Part shown: one piece after another, positions 53,874-61,980 of the stretch | Layout: the number at the start of each line of letters is the position of its first letter | Numbering within the stretch: position 1 is the stretch's first letter | Assembly: GCA_002256115.1 (NCBI GenBank) | Contig: NKIK01000001.1 | Span: 328,761-392,760, forward strand | Reading direction: 5' to 3' | Origin: Burkholderiales bacterium PBB3 | GTDB taxonomy: Bacteria; Pseudomonadota; Gammaproteobacteria; Burkholderiales; Burkholderiaceae_C | Length of the DNA stretch: 64,000 bases | Made by a program: the position numbers and the translations under genes | Notes under the pieces: generated by a model | What the model was told of the DNA's origin: nothing | The model's database searches: none | Seen by the model: only the letters and a program-made list of their open reading frames with translations

Positions 53874-55357
53874 TTCCTCACAAAAATGACGCGTGGCAAT
53901 TGGGCGCGGCGGGTGACCTGGGTGACCGTCTGATCTGCGGCAGCTTGCGCGTCAGAAGACTGCCACTCGACCGACTCCAGCGTGGTTTCATCCACCACCG
54001 AGTTGGGTGCCTCACTGGCCAATTGCAGATAGGCCACCAGCTCACCCAAGCCCTGCTCCAGCGGACGCGTTTGCAGCAACTCGCCCAGGCTGACTTGGGC
54101 ACGGGTTTGCAAGGACTGGCGGATGTGGCCGGACAACGCTGCCTTGTCCACCCGCACCTGCGAGAACAGGGCCGCAGCGTCTAGATCCGTATCACCCGCC
54201 TCCAGCGCCACGTTGGCGATCACGGTCTTGATGGCGGGGCTAAACAACGGACGCTCCATGGGCAGATCCAGGCTGGCTGTCACATCGTCCACCCACGCAA
54301 AGCTAGCCACGGGAGCGGTATCGCGCACGGCCAGCGCCTTAGCCTCTATGCCGCGCAGAATATCCATGATGCGGCGGTTTTCCAGCCAGGCCTGGTCATC
54401 CAGAAAGCGGCGCAATTGCTGCGACAACTGGGCCACGGTGGCCTGCGCGTGTTCGCCCGCCTCCAGCCAGTCGTAGTGCACGCGCCCTAAGCGAAGGTCT
54501 GGCGACAACGCCGCCACGGGGGGCAGTTGCAACACGCGCTCCAGCAACTGGGTCAGCTCTTCCTGGCGCGACTGCGACATCAAAAAATCCCAGAACGCGC
54601 GAAAGCTCTTACCTTGGTCCGAATCGGCAATGGCATCACGCTCGCCCATGATCTCTTCCAGCAGCGCGCCTTTGGCCCCGTCCCACAGCGCAATGCGCTC
54701 CCGTACTTTTCGGTCCAGGCCGCGAAAGTTGTGTTCCACCTCACGAAAATCGGTCAGCAGTTCGCGCGCCAGACCGGTGAACTGCTGAAACCGCTCTTTC
54801 AAAGCCGTGTCGTCTAACAAGGGCATCTCGCCACCCACCACCAACGCTATCTCCGCGTCAATCTCATCGCGCTTTTTGTGTAGTTCCCTCAGGCGCGTCT
54901 CAGGATTGGTGTCGCTGCCCTCGCTCATTTGCTTGAGCAGTTCAAACAGCGTGAGCAAACGGGATTCAGTGCCGACAAAGGCGCGTTCCGTCAGACTGGT
55001 AAGCCAGGCCAAGGCACGCTCGGTAGCTGGGGTCAAGTCAAAATGCGGTTCGTCCGAACCTGCCGGGTAAAACTTGCGCAGCCAGCCCTTTTCATTGGCC
55101 GCCCAGTCGTTTAAATACTCTTGGGCAGACTTAGGGAATGGCTGCGTGCCGCCACGCGCCACTGCTTGCTCGCGCACCCCGAACAAAGTATCTTCCAGCG
55201 CCTCTACCAGGTCCGACTGGGCCATGACCCGCACATTTGACGTGATGAAGGCGCGGTGCAGAAAACTGCCAATCAGGGGCGCATGCTCCGCCGCCAGCAA
55301 ACGCCAGGCGGGGTGCTGGCGGCGCAGGGCTTCGAGGGTGGCGTAGTCGAGGTTCAC
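53870..55357 (-). CDS. jetA: Wadjet MukF-like subunit JetA (DUF3375)
   Basis: This 495-residue protein is of the DUF3375/MukF-like kleisin family. It is rich in helices and starts with GTG (MNLDYATLEALRRQHPAWRLLAAEHAPLIGSFLHRAF). The middle has a coiled-coil-like segment (LKERFQQFTGLARELLTDFREVEHNFRGL). It should hold JetB and the JetC heads. The start is 5 nt after the stop of the RHH antitoxin gene, so transcription from the toxin-antitoxin promoter probably reads into Wadjet. Confidence 0.9.
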   Translation of the reverse strand: MNLDYATLEALRRQHPAWRLLAAEHAPLIGSFLHRAFITSNVRVMAQSDLVEALEDTLFGVREQAVARGGTQPFPKSAQEYLNDWAANEKGWLRKFYPAGSDEPHFDLTPATERALAWLTSLTERAFVGTESRLLTLFELLKQMSEGSDTNPETRLRELHKKRDEIDAEIALVVGGEMPLLDDTALKERFQQFTGLARELLTDFREVEHNFRGLDRKVRERIALWDGAKGALLEEIMGERDAIADSDQGKSFRAFWDFLMSQSRQEELTQLLERVLQLPPVAALSPDLRLGRVHYDWLEAGEHAQATVAQLSQQLRRFLDDQAWLENRRIMDILRGIEAKALAVRDTAPVASFAWVDDVTASLDLPMERPLFSPAIKTVIANVALEAGDTDLDAAALFSQVRVDKAALSGHIRQSLQTRAQVSLGELLQTRPLEQGLGELVAYLQLASEAPNSVVDETTLESVEWQSSDAQAAADQTVTQVTRRAQLPRVIFVRN

Positions 55358-55362
55358 TGTTG

Positions 55363-55617
55363 CTACTTGGATTTCGCCGCGACGATCTCATCGCCGGGCA
55401 ATGGAGTCGCATCTGGCACCGCCTTCAAAAATGCATCGAAATGCTCACGCCCGCCTAAAGCGGCTTCTTGCCGCAAGTACTCCAGCGTCTGAAAAGACGC
55501 CATCTTCTCCGCCGCCGCACTGGCGATGAACTGGTTGACGGAAATGCCGTCTTTGCGTGCCAGCTCTTTGATGCTTTCGTGCACCGAGTTGGGCAAACGA
55601 ATGGTCAATGCAGTCAT
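55363..55617 (-). CDS. Ribbon-helix-helix antitoxin
   Basis: This 84-residue protein starts with an Arc/CopG-type segment (MTALTIRLPNSVHESIKELARKDGISVNQFIASAAAEKMASF), typical of RHH antitoxins and autorepressors. It lies 1 nt after the PIN gene and 5 nt before jetA. The order is toxin first, the reverse of most VapBC pairs. It may set expression of the entire island. Confidence 0.85.
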   Translation of the reverse strand: MTALTIRLPNSVHESIKELARKDGISVNQFIASAAAEKMASFQTLEYLRQEAALGGREHFDAFLKAVPDATPLPGDEIVAAKSK

Positions 55618-55618
55618 G

Positions 55619-56050
55619 TCATTCCTCCTTCAAAAGGTTCAGAAAATCGCCAGGGGTGATCGCGGTAACGCCCAATTGCTCACTGCGACGGAAGTCCTTG
55701 ACGTTGTGGGTGACGACGTACTGGCACCCTGCCGCCACCGCACATTCCAGCACCATGTCGTCGTCTGGATCTTTCAAAAACGGACGCCACAAGAAGTGAA
55801 TGTCCTGCAGCTGTGCAATGGAGGCCAAATACCGCACAAAGCCCAAAGCCGTGCTGGCATTAGTGCCGGGCGGCAAATGCTCTGGACGGGTCACTACCGC
55901 TTGCCACTCGGTGTACACCGCCACGGACAGACATATCTGAAAACGGGGATGGGGCAGCGAAGCAATCAATGCAAAGCTGGCGCCGTTGCGTGAACGCGCC
56001 GCAGCAACTAGCAGAGAAGTGTCAAAAACAACTTTAATGGTTGCGCCCAT
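55619..56050 (-). CDS. PIN-domain ribonuclease toxin
   Basis: This 143-residue PIN domain has Asp10 in VVFDTSLLVAAARS, an acidic pair in DPDDDMVLECAVAAGCQYVVTHNVKDF and a Glu in VYTEWQAV, so the metal site looks complete. It is the first gene of the defence block and starts only 7 nt after the upstream decarboxylase gene ends. It pairs with the RHH antitoxin gene. Confidence 0.87.
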   Translation of the reverse strand: MGATIKVVFDTSLLVAAARSRNGASFALIASLPHPRFQICLSVAVYTEWQAVVTRPEHLPPGTNASTALGFVRYLASIAQLQDIHFLWRPFLKDPDDDMVLECAVAAGCQYVVTHNVKDFRRSEQLGVTAITPGDFLNLLKEE

Positions 56051-56057
56051 ATAACCA

Positions 56058-57068
56058 TTATGCCAGTTCAGAGGTATTCAAGGCTGCGAACAAAGCATCT
56101 TGCGCGACTGGCGACAGCACGCCCAGCCGCACCCAACCCGCCAGCCCAAACGACGTGGCATCACGCAGCTTGATGCCCTGCAGACGCAGCGCAGTGCACA
56201 AGGCGCGAGCATCCACGCCCGCAGGCGGCTGGGCGCAGAAAAACGGGGTGTCGCTGGCCTGCACAGTCCAGCCTAGGGCTTGCAGGCCCTGCACCTGGCG
56301 CTGCTTCCAGTTGCGCAGAATTTGCACGCTGCTGTGTAGCCAGGTTTGCGTGTCCACGCGCGTCCAGGACTGCAGCATGGCCACACCATGGGCACCGATG
56401 ACCCAGGAAGGTGCGAGTGCGTCCAACTGCGCGACCGCTTGTTCAGCACCCAAGGGCGCGATAGCAAACGCGGCGCGCACGCCGGTCAGGCCCAAGGCTT
56501 TGTTGGGGGAAAACAGTTGCCACACGTGCTGGCGCTGTACATCGCTCAGGCTCGGTGTGCCGTCCAGGCGCAGCGGTGTGTAGGCACAGTCCAGCACCAA
56601 AATTTTGCCACCCGCAGACGCGGCACTATCGCTCAACCAAGCGGGCCAGTTCATATGGATTTGCCCGAGCGGGCTGGATGGCTCACACGCCCACACCAAG
56701 TCGGTATCCGCATACTGATCTGCCGCCGTCAGGCCCCACGCCTGCGCAGCGTGCGCATAGTTGCCATATGCATGCGCAGGCAAGCCCACGCTTCGCGCAC
56801 CCTGCTGATACGCCCAGGCGGTGAACCGATAAATGAATTCGCTGGCGCTTCCCGCCAGAGCTATGCGCCAGCGCTCCACACCATAAAACTCCGCCAGCGC
56901 AAAACGCAAACTGGCGTAACTGGCATCCGGATAGCGCGTAGCGTCAGCAGCCTGCACAGCGGCCAGAGCCTGGGGGCACGGGCCACAGGCGTTGCTGTTG
57001 GTAGAGAAGTCGTGCAGCGGCACGCCCAGTGCGTCCGACCCACCGTGAATGCGCAATGGATGGGTCAT
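56058..57068 (-). CDS. cobD: L-threonine-O-3-phosphate decarboxylase
   Basis: This PLP enzyme of 336 residues supplies (R)-1-amino-2-propanol O-2-phosphate for the cobalamin nucleotide loop (CobD in Salmonella, CobC in Pseudomonas naming). Features: HGGSDALGVPLHDFSTNSNACGP at the start, LAGSASEFIYRFTAWA, CEPSSPLGQ, the PLP lysine in LFSPNKALGLTGVRAAF and an Arg in WVRLGVL. Its start overlaps the cbiB stop by 4 nt. Its stop precedes the PIN gene by 7 nt, marking the left side of the island insertion. Confidence 0.93.
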   Translation of the reverse strand: MTHPLRIHGGSDALGVPLHDFSTNSNACGPCPQALAAVQAADATRYPDASYASLRFALAEFYGVERWRIALAGSASEFIYRFTAWAYQQGARSVGLPAHAYGNYAHAAQAWGLTAADQYADTDLVWACEPSSPLGQIHMNWPAWLSDSAASAGGKILVLDCAYTPLRLDGTPSLSDVQRQHVWQLFSPNKALGLTGVRAAFAIAPLGAEQAVAQLDALAPSWVIGAHGVAMLQSWTRVDTQTWLHSSVQILRNWKQRQVQGLQALGWTVQASDTPFFCAQPPAGVDARALCTALRLQGIKLRDATSFGLAGWVRLGVLSPVAQDALFAALNTSELA

Positions 57069-58045
57069 AACGCGGGGCTCATCACTATCAAAACCATAGC
57101 TGCTCCCGCACTAAGCACGAGCGCAAACAGCGATTTGGATGCCAATGCAATAGCCACGGCGGTGTCTGATGGTTGTACGGCACGGCCCTGCGGGTTCAGC
57201 ACATAGACACCCGGTTTGCGCACCGCCACACCCAGGTTCAGCGCCATGGCGGCCATGGGCCAGCCGCTGTTGGGTGATGGGGTTTTGGTAGCCTCAGTAC
57301 GCAGCCGCGCAGCCGAAGCCAGACCACGCGCACCGGCCACCACCAGTAGCAGCACGGCGGTCAGGCGCGCGGGCACATAGCTCAGCACATCGTCGGCCCG
57401 CGCAGCCCACTTGCCGGCCCAAGCCCAGTTGCGGCCCTGACCGTTGCTGGGATAAAGACCGGGGTATCCCCACATGGCGTCAGCCGTGTTGGCAAAGCGG
57501 TACAGCGCCGCGCCGGGCAGGCCCAGCAGCACAAACCAAAAGATGGGCGCCACCACCGAGTCGTTCAGGTTCTCGGCCAGGGTTTCAATCGCGCTTTCGC
57601 GCACCTCCGTGGCGGTCAGTTGCGCCACATCGCGACTCACTAGCCAGCGCAGGCGCTCGCGCCCGGCGGGCAGTGATTCGGCCAGCGCGGCCTCCACCGC
57701 CTGCACTTCATTCTTCAGCATGGCCCAGGCCAGCATGGGCTTGAGCAGCAGACCCAACAGCAAGCCCGCCGCCCACCAGGGCAATGCCAAGCAAAAGGCT
57801 TGCAGCAGCCAAGCCGCTACTAAAACGATAGCTGCCCCCGCACACCAGGCGAGCGCTGCAAGCCCAAATGCCTTCAAATCGCGTACCTCAGGGGTCTGTA
57901 CGGTGCGTTGCTGCACCCTAGCCCCCGCCCAGCCCAAATAGTTGCCCATCCACACCACCGGATGCAGGCGCGCCCGCGGCTCGCCCCACCAGCGATCCAC
58001 CGACAAGGCAACTAACAAAGCGATGGCGAGCGCAATCAAGTGCAT
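57065..58045 (-). CDS. cbiB: Adenosylcobinamide-phosphate synthase
   Basis: CbiB attaches aminopropanol phosphate to adenosylcobyric acid. It is an integral membrane protein of 326 residues with DRWWGEPRARLHPVVWMG at the start and the conserved ENLNDSVVAPIFW and RFANTADAMWGY blocks. The last residues (LSAGAAMVLIVMSPAL) are encoded by a partial R1 copy, so the C-terminus appears to be repeat-derived. Overlaps the decarboxylase start by 4 nt. Confidence 0.94.
   Translation of the reverse strand: MHLIALAIALLVALSVDRWWGEPRARLHPVVWMGNYLGWAGARVQQRTVQTPEVRDLKAFGLAALAWCAGAAIVLVAAWLLQAFCLALPWWAAGLLLGLLLKPMLAWAMLKNEVQAVEAALAESLPAGRERLRWLVSRDVAQLTATEVRESAIETLAENLNDSVVAPIFWFVLLGLPGAALYRFANTADAMWGYPGLYPSNGQGRNWAWAGKWAARADDVLSYVPARLTAVLLLVVAGARGLASAARLRTEATKTPSPNSGWPMAAMALNLGVAVRKPGVYVLNPQGRAVQPSDTAVAIALASKSLFALVLSAGAAMVLIVMSPAL
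57081..57120 (-). repeat. Dispersed repeat R1, copy 9 (partial), at the cbiB 3' end
   Basis: Contains TAGTGCGGGAGCAGCTATGG and the TTTTGATAG tail. It encodes the last residues of CbiB. Confidence 0.7.
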
Positions 58046-58057
58046 ACGGTTGAGTGG

Positions 58058-59101
58058 TTAAGGCCGCGGCACCGGGTGCCCGGTTTTCAAACCCAGGCGC
58101 TGCAGCAGCGCACCATCGGCATCCACATCGGGGTTACCGGTGGTGAGTAGCTTGTCGCCATAAAAGATGGAGTTAGCACCCGCCACAAAACACAGCGCCT
58201 GCACCGCGTCGCTCATGCTCTGGCGACCTGCCGACAGGCGCACGCGCGCCAGCGGCATGGTGATGCGCGCCACGGCTATCGTGCGCACAAATTCCAGCGG
58301 GTCCAGGTCTGGCTGGTCGGCCAGCGGTGTGCCTTCCACTTTCACCAAATGGTTGATGGGCACGGACTCGGGGTATGGCGACAGGTTGGCCAGTTCTGCA
58401 ATCAGGCCTGCGCGCTGCAGGCGCGATTCGCCCAAGCCCACAATGCCGCCACAGCAGACGCTGACGCCTGCGTTGCGCACGCGGGCCAAGGTGTCCAAGC
58501 GGTCCTGGTAATCACGGGTGGTGATGATGTCGCCGTAAAAGTCGGGCGCGCTGTCCAGGTTGTGGTTGTAGTAGTCCAGCCCGGCGTCGCGCAGGGTTTC
58601 GGCGTGGCCGTCGTTCAGCATGCCCAGCGTGGCACAGGCTTCCAGGCCGGTGGCCTTGACGGCCTTGACCAGTTCGGCCACGGCCTCTACGTCGCGGTCT
58701 TTGGGTGCGCGCCAGGCGGCCCCCATGCAAAAGCGCGTGGCCCCCGCGGCTTTAGCGCGCTCGGCGGCTTCACGCACTTCCGTCACGCCCATCAGCTTGC
58801 CGGCTTCCACGCCGGTGTCAAAGTGCACGCTCTGCGGGCAATAGCCGCAGTCTTCGGGGCAGCCACCGGTTTTGACCGACAGCAACGTTGCCAGCTCGAC
58901 CATATTCGGGTCAAAGTGGGCACGGTGCACGGTCTGGGCCTGAAAAACAAGATCGTTGAATGGCAAGTCAAACAGCGCCTGCACCTCGGCCACGGCCCAC
59001 ACGCGCTGGCCCGCATCGGGGCGCTGCACTTTCAGGTGCGCCGGGGTCTTATGCGGCGCATGAAAATGCAGGGGTTGGGGTGCGTTCAATGTGGCTTCCA
59101 T
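58058..59101 (-). CDS. bioB: Biotin synthase
   Basis: BioB inserts sulfur into dethiobiotin. It is a radical-SAM enzyme of 347 residues with the [4Fe-4S] cysteines Cys81, Cys85 and Cys88 (CPEDCGYC). The other family blocks are also seen: [34 protein letters not shown], and RLSAGRQSM with the Arg for the [2Fe-2S] cluster. An N-terminal extension of about 35 residues precedes the fold. No other biotin gene is nearby; its place between cobO and cbiB is unusual. Confidence 0.96.
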   Translation of the reverse strand: MEATLNAPQPLHFHAPHKTPAHLKVQRPDAGQRVWAVAEVQALFDLPFNDLVFQAQTVHRAHFDPNMVELATLLSVKTGGCPEDCGYCPQSVHFDTGVEAGKLMGVTEVREAAERAKAAGATRFCMGAAWRAPKDRDVEAVAELVKAVKATGLEACATLGMLNDGHAETLRDAGLDYYNHNLDSAPDFYGDIITTRDYQDRLDTLARVRNAGVSVCCGGIVGLGESRLQRAGLIAELANLSPYPESVPINHLVKVEGTPLADQPDLDPLEFVRTIAVARITMPLARVRLSAGRQSMSDAVQALCFVAGANSIFYGDKLLTTGNPDVDADGALLQRLGLKTGHPVPRP

Positions 59102-59134
59102 ACGATTTTTCCTTGTTGTTTTGAGGGTGTCTTT

Positions 59135-59704
59135 TTAGTCTTCAATACCGCGCTGCGCCGGGATGCCTGCCTTGAAGGCGTGCTTGACCATTTGCATCTC
59201 GGTCACGGTATCGGCCAGCGCAATTATCTCGGGCGGACAGCGGCGACCGGTCAGCACCACATGCACATGGCTGGGGCGGGTTTTCAGCGTCTCCAGCACA
59301 TCGTCCAGCGGCATCCAGCCGTAAATCAGCGGGTAAGTAATTTCGTCCAGCGTGACCATAAAGTAGTCGCCGCCCAGGATAGCCGTTTTGGCCTTTTGCC
59401 AGCCGTCGCGTGCCAGCTGGGCCGAGTGCTCCAGGTCCTGGCTTTTCCAGCTAAATCCGTCGCCTAAGCCCTCTATCGGGATGCCAATTTGCTCGAACAT
59501 GCGGTGCTCGCCAAAGCGGGCGGTGGGTACTTTCATGAACTGGAATATCTTGACGGCCTTACCGCGGCCGTGCGCTCTCAGTGCGAGCCCAAATGCGGCT
59601 GTACTTTTGCCTTTTCCGTCGCCGGTGTTGACGATGATGATGCCGCGGCGTTCGCCTTCGGCTTTTTCATAGGGTTTGACGGAGGGTGGGGTTTCGATTT
59701 GCAT
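59135..59704 (-). CDS. cobO: Cob(I)yrinic acid a,c-diamide adenosyltransferase
   Basis: CobO/BtuR transfers the adenosyl group of ATP to cobalt. The 189-residue form from ATG 59704 has the P-loop TGDGKGKS (27-34), FQFMKVPTARFGEHRM, WQKAKTAILGGDYFMVTLDEITY and HVVLTGRRCPPEI. The longer frame from 59944 runs through R2 hairpin sequence and is rejected. It starts downstream of the 375 bp gap after btuD, so it may begin a separate transcript. Confidence 0.95.
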   Translation of the reverse strand: MQIETPPSVKPYEKAEGERRGIIIVNTGDGKGKSTAAFGLALRAHGRGKAVKIFQFMKVPTARFGEHRMFEQIGIPIEGLGDGFSWKSQDLEHSAQLARDGWQKAKTAILGGDYFMVTLDEITYPLIYGWMPLDDVLETLKTRPSHVHVVLTGRRCPPEIIALADTVTEMQMVKHAFKAGIPAQRGIED

Positions 59705-59759
59705 GGTTTTTGTGTTTGTCAGTAGTGTTCTTTTGATGGCCGGACTAGCGCGCTCCGAT

Positions 59760-59846
59760 GAGCCCGGGGCGGGCGTTCTGCTCCGTGTCCCCCGGCCGCT
59801 GCGCGACCTCCTCCTTTTACCTGCGCAGAACACCCGCCTCGGGCTC
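59760..59846 (-). repeat. Hairpin repeat R2, copy C
   Basis: 22 nt arms (59760-59781 and 59825-59846, one wobble and one mismatch) enclose the core GCGCAGGTAAAAGGAGG ... GGGGGACACGGAGC, oriented with the cobalamin genes. Confidence 0.85.
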
Positions 59847-59921
59847 CTCTGCGAGTTCGTGGGTGCGGAGCAGCCAACCCGGTTGCCACCTCCTGCATCT
59901 GTCCACGGGTGCCTAACCATG

Positions 59922-60057
59922 CGTTGGTTGGAGCGGGTTGGCATGGCACTCGGCGCAGCGGCATCAAGGAGGAGCAGTCGGCCCTAGGCCGCTGCGGGGG
60001 ACAGCCGCGGAGGCGAGTGCCATGCCGACCCGCGATCACCAACCAACCCGGCATCGC
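59922..60057 (+). repeat. Hairpin repeat R2, copy D (long imperfect palindrome)
   Basis: Inner arms 59933-59952 and 60013-60032 differ by one wobble; outer GTTGGTTGG/CCAACCAAC stretches extend the pairing. The core AAGGAGGAG ... GGGGGACA is kept on the plus strand, but the last bases differ from the other copies. Confidence 0.75.
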
Positions 60058-60079
60058 ATCCACAGTTTTTAGAACGCAA

Positions 60080-60904
60080 TCAGTAGCTATAGACATGGTG
60101 ATCCGTACGCGGCAACGCCACCCACTGGCCATCGATGGAATGGATAGCAATGCGCTGGTCAAACACCTCCACCAGCGCGGCGTGGCTGGCACTGTCGCGC
60201 GTCGGGCCCTGGTGGGTGATGCGACCCTGCGCCATCACGACCAGTTGGTCGGCGTGCAGAGCCATGCTGATCTCGTGCAGTACGCTGACCACCGTCGTGC
60301 CCTTGGCCACCAGCGCCTGCACCACGGCCAGCCAGTCGGCCTGATGGGGAGGGTCCAGATTGGCCAGCGGCTCGTCCATCAACAACACCTGAGCTTGCAC
60401 GGCCAGCGCACGGGCCAGCAGCACGCGCTGGCGCTCGCCACCGCTGAGCTGGCCGAGTGCGCGGGCGCGCCATTCCCAGGCCTGTGTGGCGCGCAAAGCA
60501 CTCTCTACCGCAGCATGGTCTTGCGCGCTGGGTGGCGCCAGCCAGGCTTGGTGCGGCAGGCGGCCCAGCATGGCCACGTCCCACACCGTCAGGTCATCGG
60601 CAGATGTTTCGTTTTGCCCCAGCCAGGCCAACTGGCGGGCGCGCTCGCGGTGCGGCAGCTTGTGCATGGGCTGGCCCAGCAAAGTGACCGTGCCGTTGTG
60701 CGGAATGACACCGGCCAAGCAGCGCAGCAAGGTGGACTTGCCCGCGCCATTGGGGCCCACGATACTGGTCCATTGGCCTTGTGCAATGTCCAGCGACACG
60801 TTTTGCAGGACATGCGTTTTTGAAGGACCATTTCCGAGCGTGGCCCAGATGGAATCTGCGCAGATAGCTATGTTTTTAGCAGCAAAGTCCTTGGTAGTAG
60901 TCAT
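60080..60904 (-). CDS. btuD: Vitamin B12 ABC transporter ATPase
   Basis: This 274-residue ABC ATPase of the FecE/BtuD type has Walker A GPNGAGKST (50-58), the signature LSGGERQR (153-160) and Walker B VLLMDEPLANLD with an H-loop in VLHEIS. It powers BtuC2D2 uptake of cobalamin or cobinamide. ATG 60904 overlaps the btuC stop by 4 nt; the longer frame lies inside btuC. The N-terminal 25 residues may include R1-tail sequence (TAGCTATG-type bases at 60868), but this is uncertain. Confidence 0.93.
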   Translation of the reverse strand: MTTTKDFAAKNIAICADSIWATLGNGPSKTHVLQNVSLDIAQGQWTSIVGPNGAGKSTLLRCLAGVIPHNGTVTLLGQPMHKLPHRERARQLAWLGQNETSADDLTVWDVAMLGRLPHQAWLAPPSAQDHAAVESALRATQAWEWRARALGQLSGGERQRVLLARALAVQAQVLLMDEPLANLDPPHQADWLAVVQALVAKGTTVVSVLHEISMALHADQLVVMAQGRITHQGPTRDSASHAALVEVFDQRIAIHSIDGQWVALPRTDHHVYSY

Positions 60905-61980
60905 TGCCGCCCTCCGACATTGGTGCTGCCGCGGTGCATCAGCCACAGCAGGTAACTGCCACCCAACACGGCCGTGAGCACACCGACCGGAAGCTCTTGC
61001 GGCGCAATCAGTCCACGGGCCAAGATGTCGGCCGCCATCAGCAGGGCCGCGCCTACCAGGCTGGACAGCAGCATCACATGCCCGTGCGTCGTTTTCACCA
61101 CCGACCGCACCAAGTGCGGTGCGGCCAGACCGACAAACGCGACCAGCCCGGTTTGCGCCACGGCGGTGCCGGTCGCTAATGCCAGCACCGCCACCAGCGC
61201 AGCGCGCATGCGCGTCACAGGCAGGCCCAGGCTGTGGGCTGTGGCATCGCCCAGGCTCAGACCATCGAGCACGCGCGCCAGCAGCCAGGCCGCCGTCACG
61301 CACACGCCCCATACGCTGGCCATCAGCACACACGATGTCCAGCCCACAAAGGCCGTAGAGCCCAACATAAAGGCCTGCATGGCGGCCAATGAATCGGGCG
61401 TGAAGAGCAAGACCAGATGCGTCATGGCTCCCAGCACCACGCCCACCACCACGCCGGCCAGCAACAGGCGCAGCGTGTGTCCCACTCCGTTAGAAAGCGT
61501 CAGCGTCAGCAGCACCCCCAGCACTGCACCCAAAAATGCCGCTCCGGTGAGCCCCAGGCGTACCCAGGCGCTGCTGGAAAACACGCTGATCGCCATGCCG
61601 CCATTCATCATGTTTCCCCCGCCGAGCATGCCCGCGCCACCACCCAAAGCGGCCAGCGCCAACGCAACACCCAGCGATGCGCCCGACGCACTGCCCAGCA
61701 AATACGGATCGGCCAGCGGATTGCGAAACAAGCCCTGCGCCACCGCGCCAGCCAGGCCCAGCAAGGCTCCCGCCGTCCACGCGCCCAGCGTGCGCGGTAG
61801 GCGGATTTCCCAAACGATCTGCTTGGCCATCGCGGTTTGCTCGGGGTCCAGCGCAGGGTTCCAGAGCGGCTGGATCAGATTCTCGAAACCCGTGCTGCCG
61901 ACGCAGATGCCCAGCACGGCGAGCACGCACGCGCCCACCACACCGGCCCACATCAGCCACAAGACGCGGGGCTGCATCAT
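60901..61980 (-). CDS. btuC: Vitamin B12 ABC transporter permease
   Basis: This 359-residue FecCD/BtuC-type permease has about ten TM helices. Key blocks are IRLPRTLGAWTAGALLGLAGAVAQGLFRNPLADPYLLG (the family hallmark), GLVAFVGLAAPHLVRSVV and ELPVGVLTAVLGGSYLLWLM. It overlaps both btuF and btuD by 4 nt. In context it imports corrinoids for the cobalamin salvage genes around it. Confidence 0.95.
   Translation of the reverse strand: MMQPRVLWLMWAGVVGACVLAVLGICVGSTGFENLIQPLWNPALDPEQTAMAKQIVWEIRLPRTLGAWTAGALLGLAGAVAQGLFRNPLADPYLLGSASGASLGVALALAALGGGAGMLGGGNMMNGGMAISVFSSSAWVRLGLTGAAFLGAVLGVLLTLTLSNGVGHTLRLLLAGVVVGVVLGAMTHLVLLFTPDSLAAMQAFMLGSTAFVGWTSCVLMASVWGVCVTAAWLLARVLDGLSLGDATAHSLGLPVTRMRAALVAVLALATGTAVAQTGLVAFVGLAAPHLVRSVVKTTHGHVMLLSSLVGAALLMAADILARGLIAPQELPVGVLTAVLGGSYLLWLMHRGSTNVGGRQ

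Larger units (their letters stand above)
59705..60079. other. 375 bp gap between btuD and cobO containing two R2 hairpins
   Basis: No gene is seen. The region holds two R2 elements with opposite core orientation (59760-59846 and 59922-60057) and little else. It could carry a promoter for cobO or act as an attenuator, but I could not find a cobalamin riboswitch consensus in it. Confidence 0.5.

Noticed and set aside
57815..57860. Diverged R1 copy in cbiB (TGCGGGGGCAGCTATCG)
   Set aside because: It resembles the R1 core, but the protein at this place looks like a normal membrane helix; too diverged to call.
59705..59944. Extended start of cobO at 59944
   Set aside because: The added residues are R2 hairpin translation; the family starts near MQIETPPSVK at 59704.
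59922..60057. CTGTCCCCCGCAGC on the minus strand suggested a cobalamin riboswitch upstream of cobO
   Set aside because: The bases belong to the R2 core and hairpin; no B12 box or other conserved segment is present.
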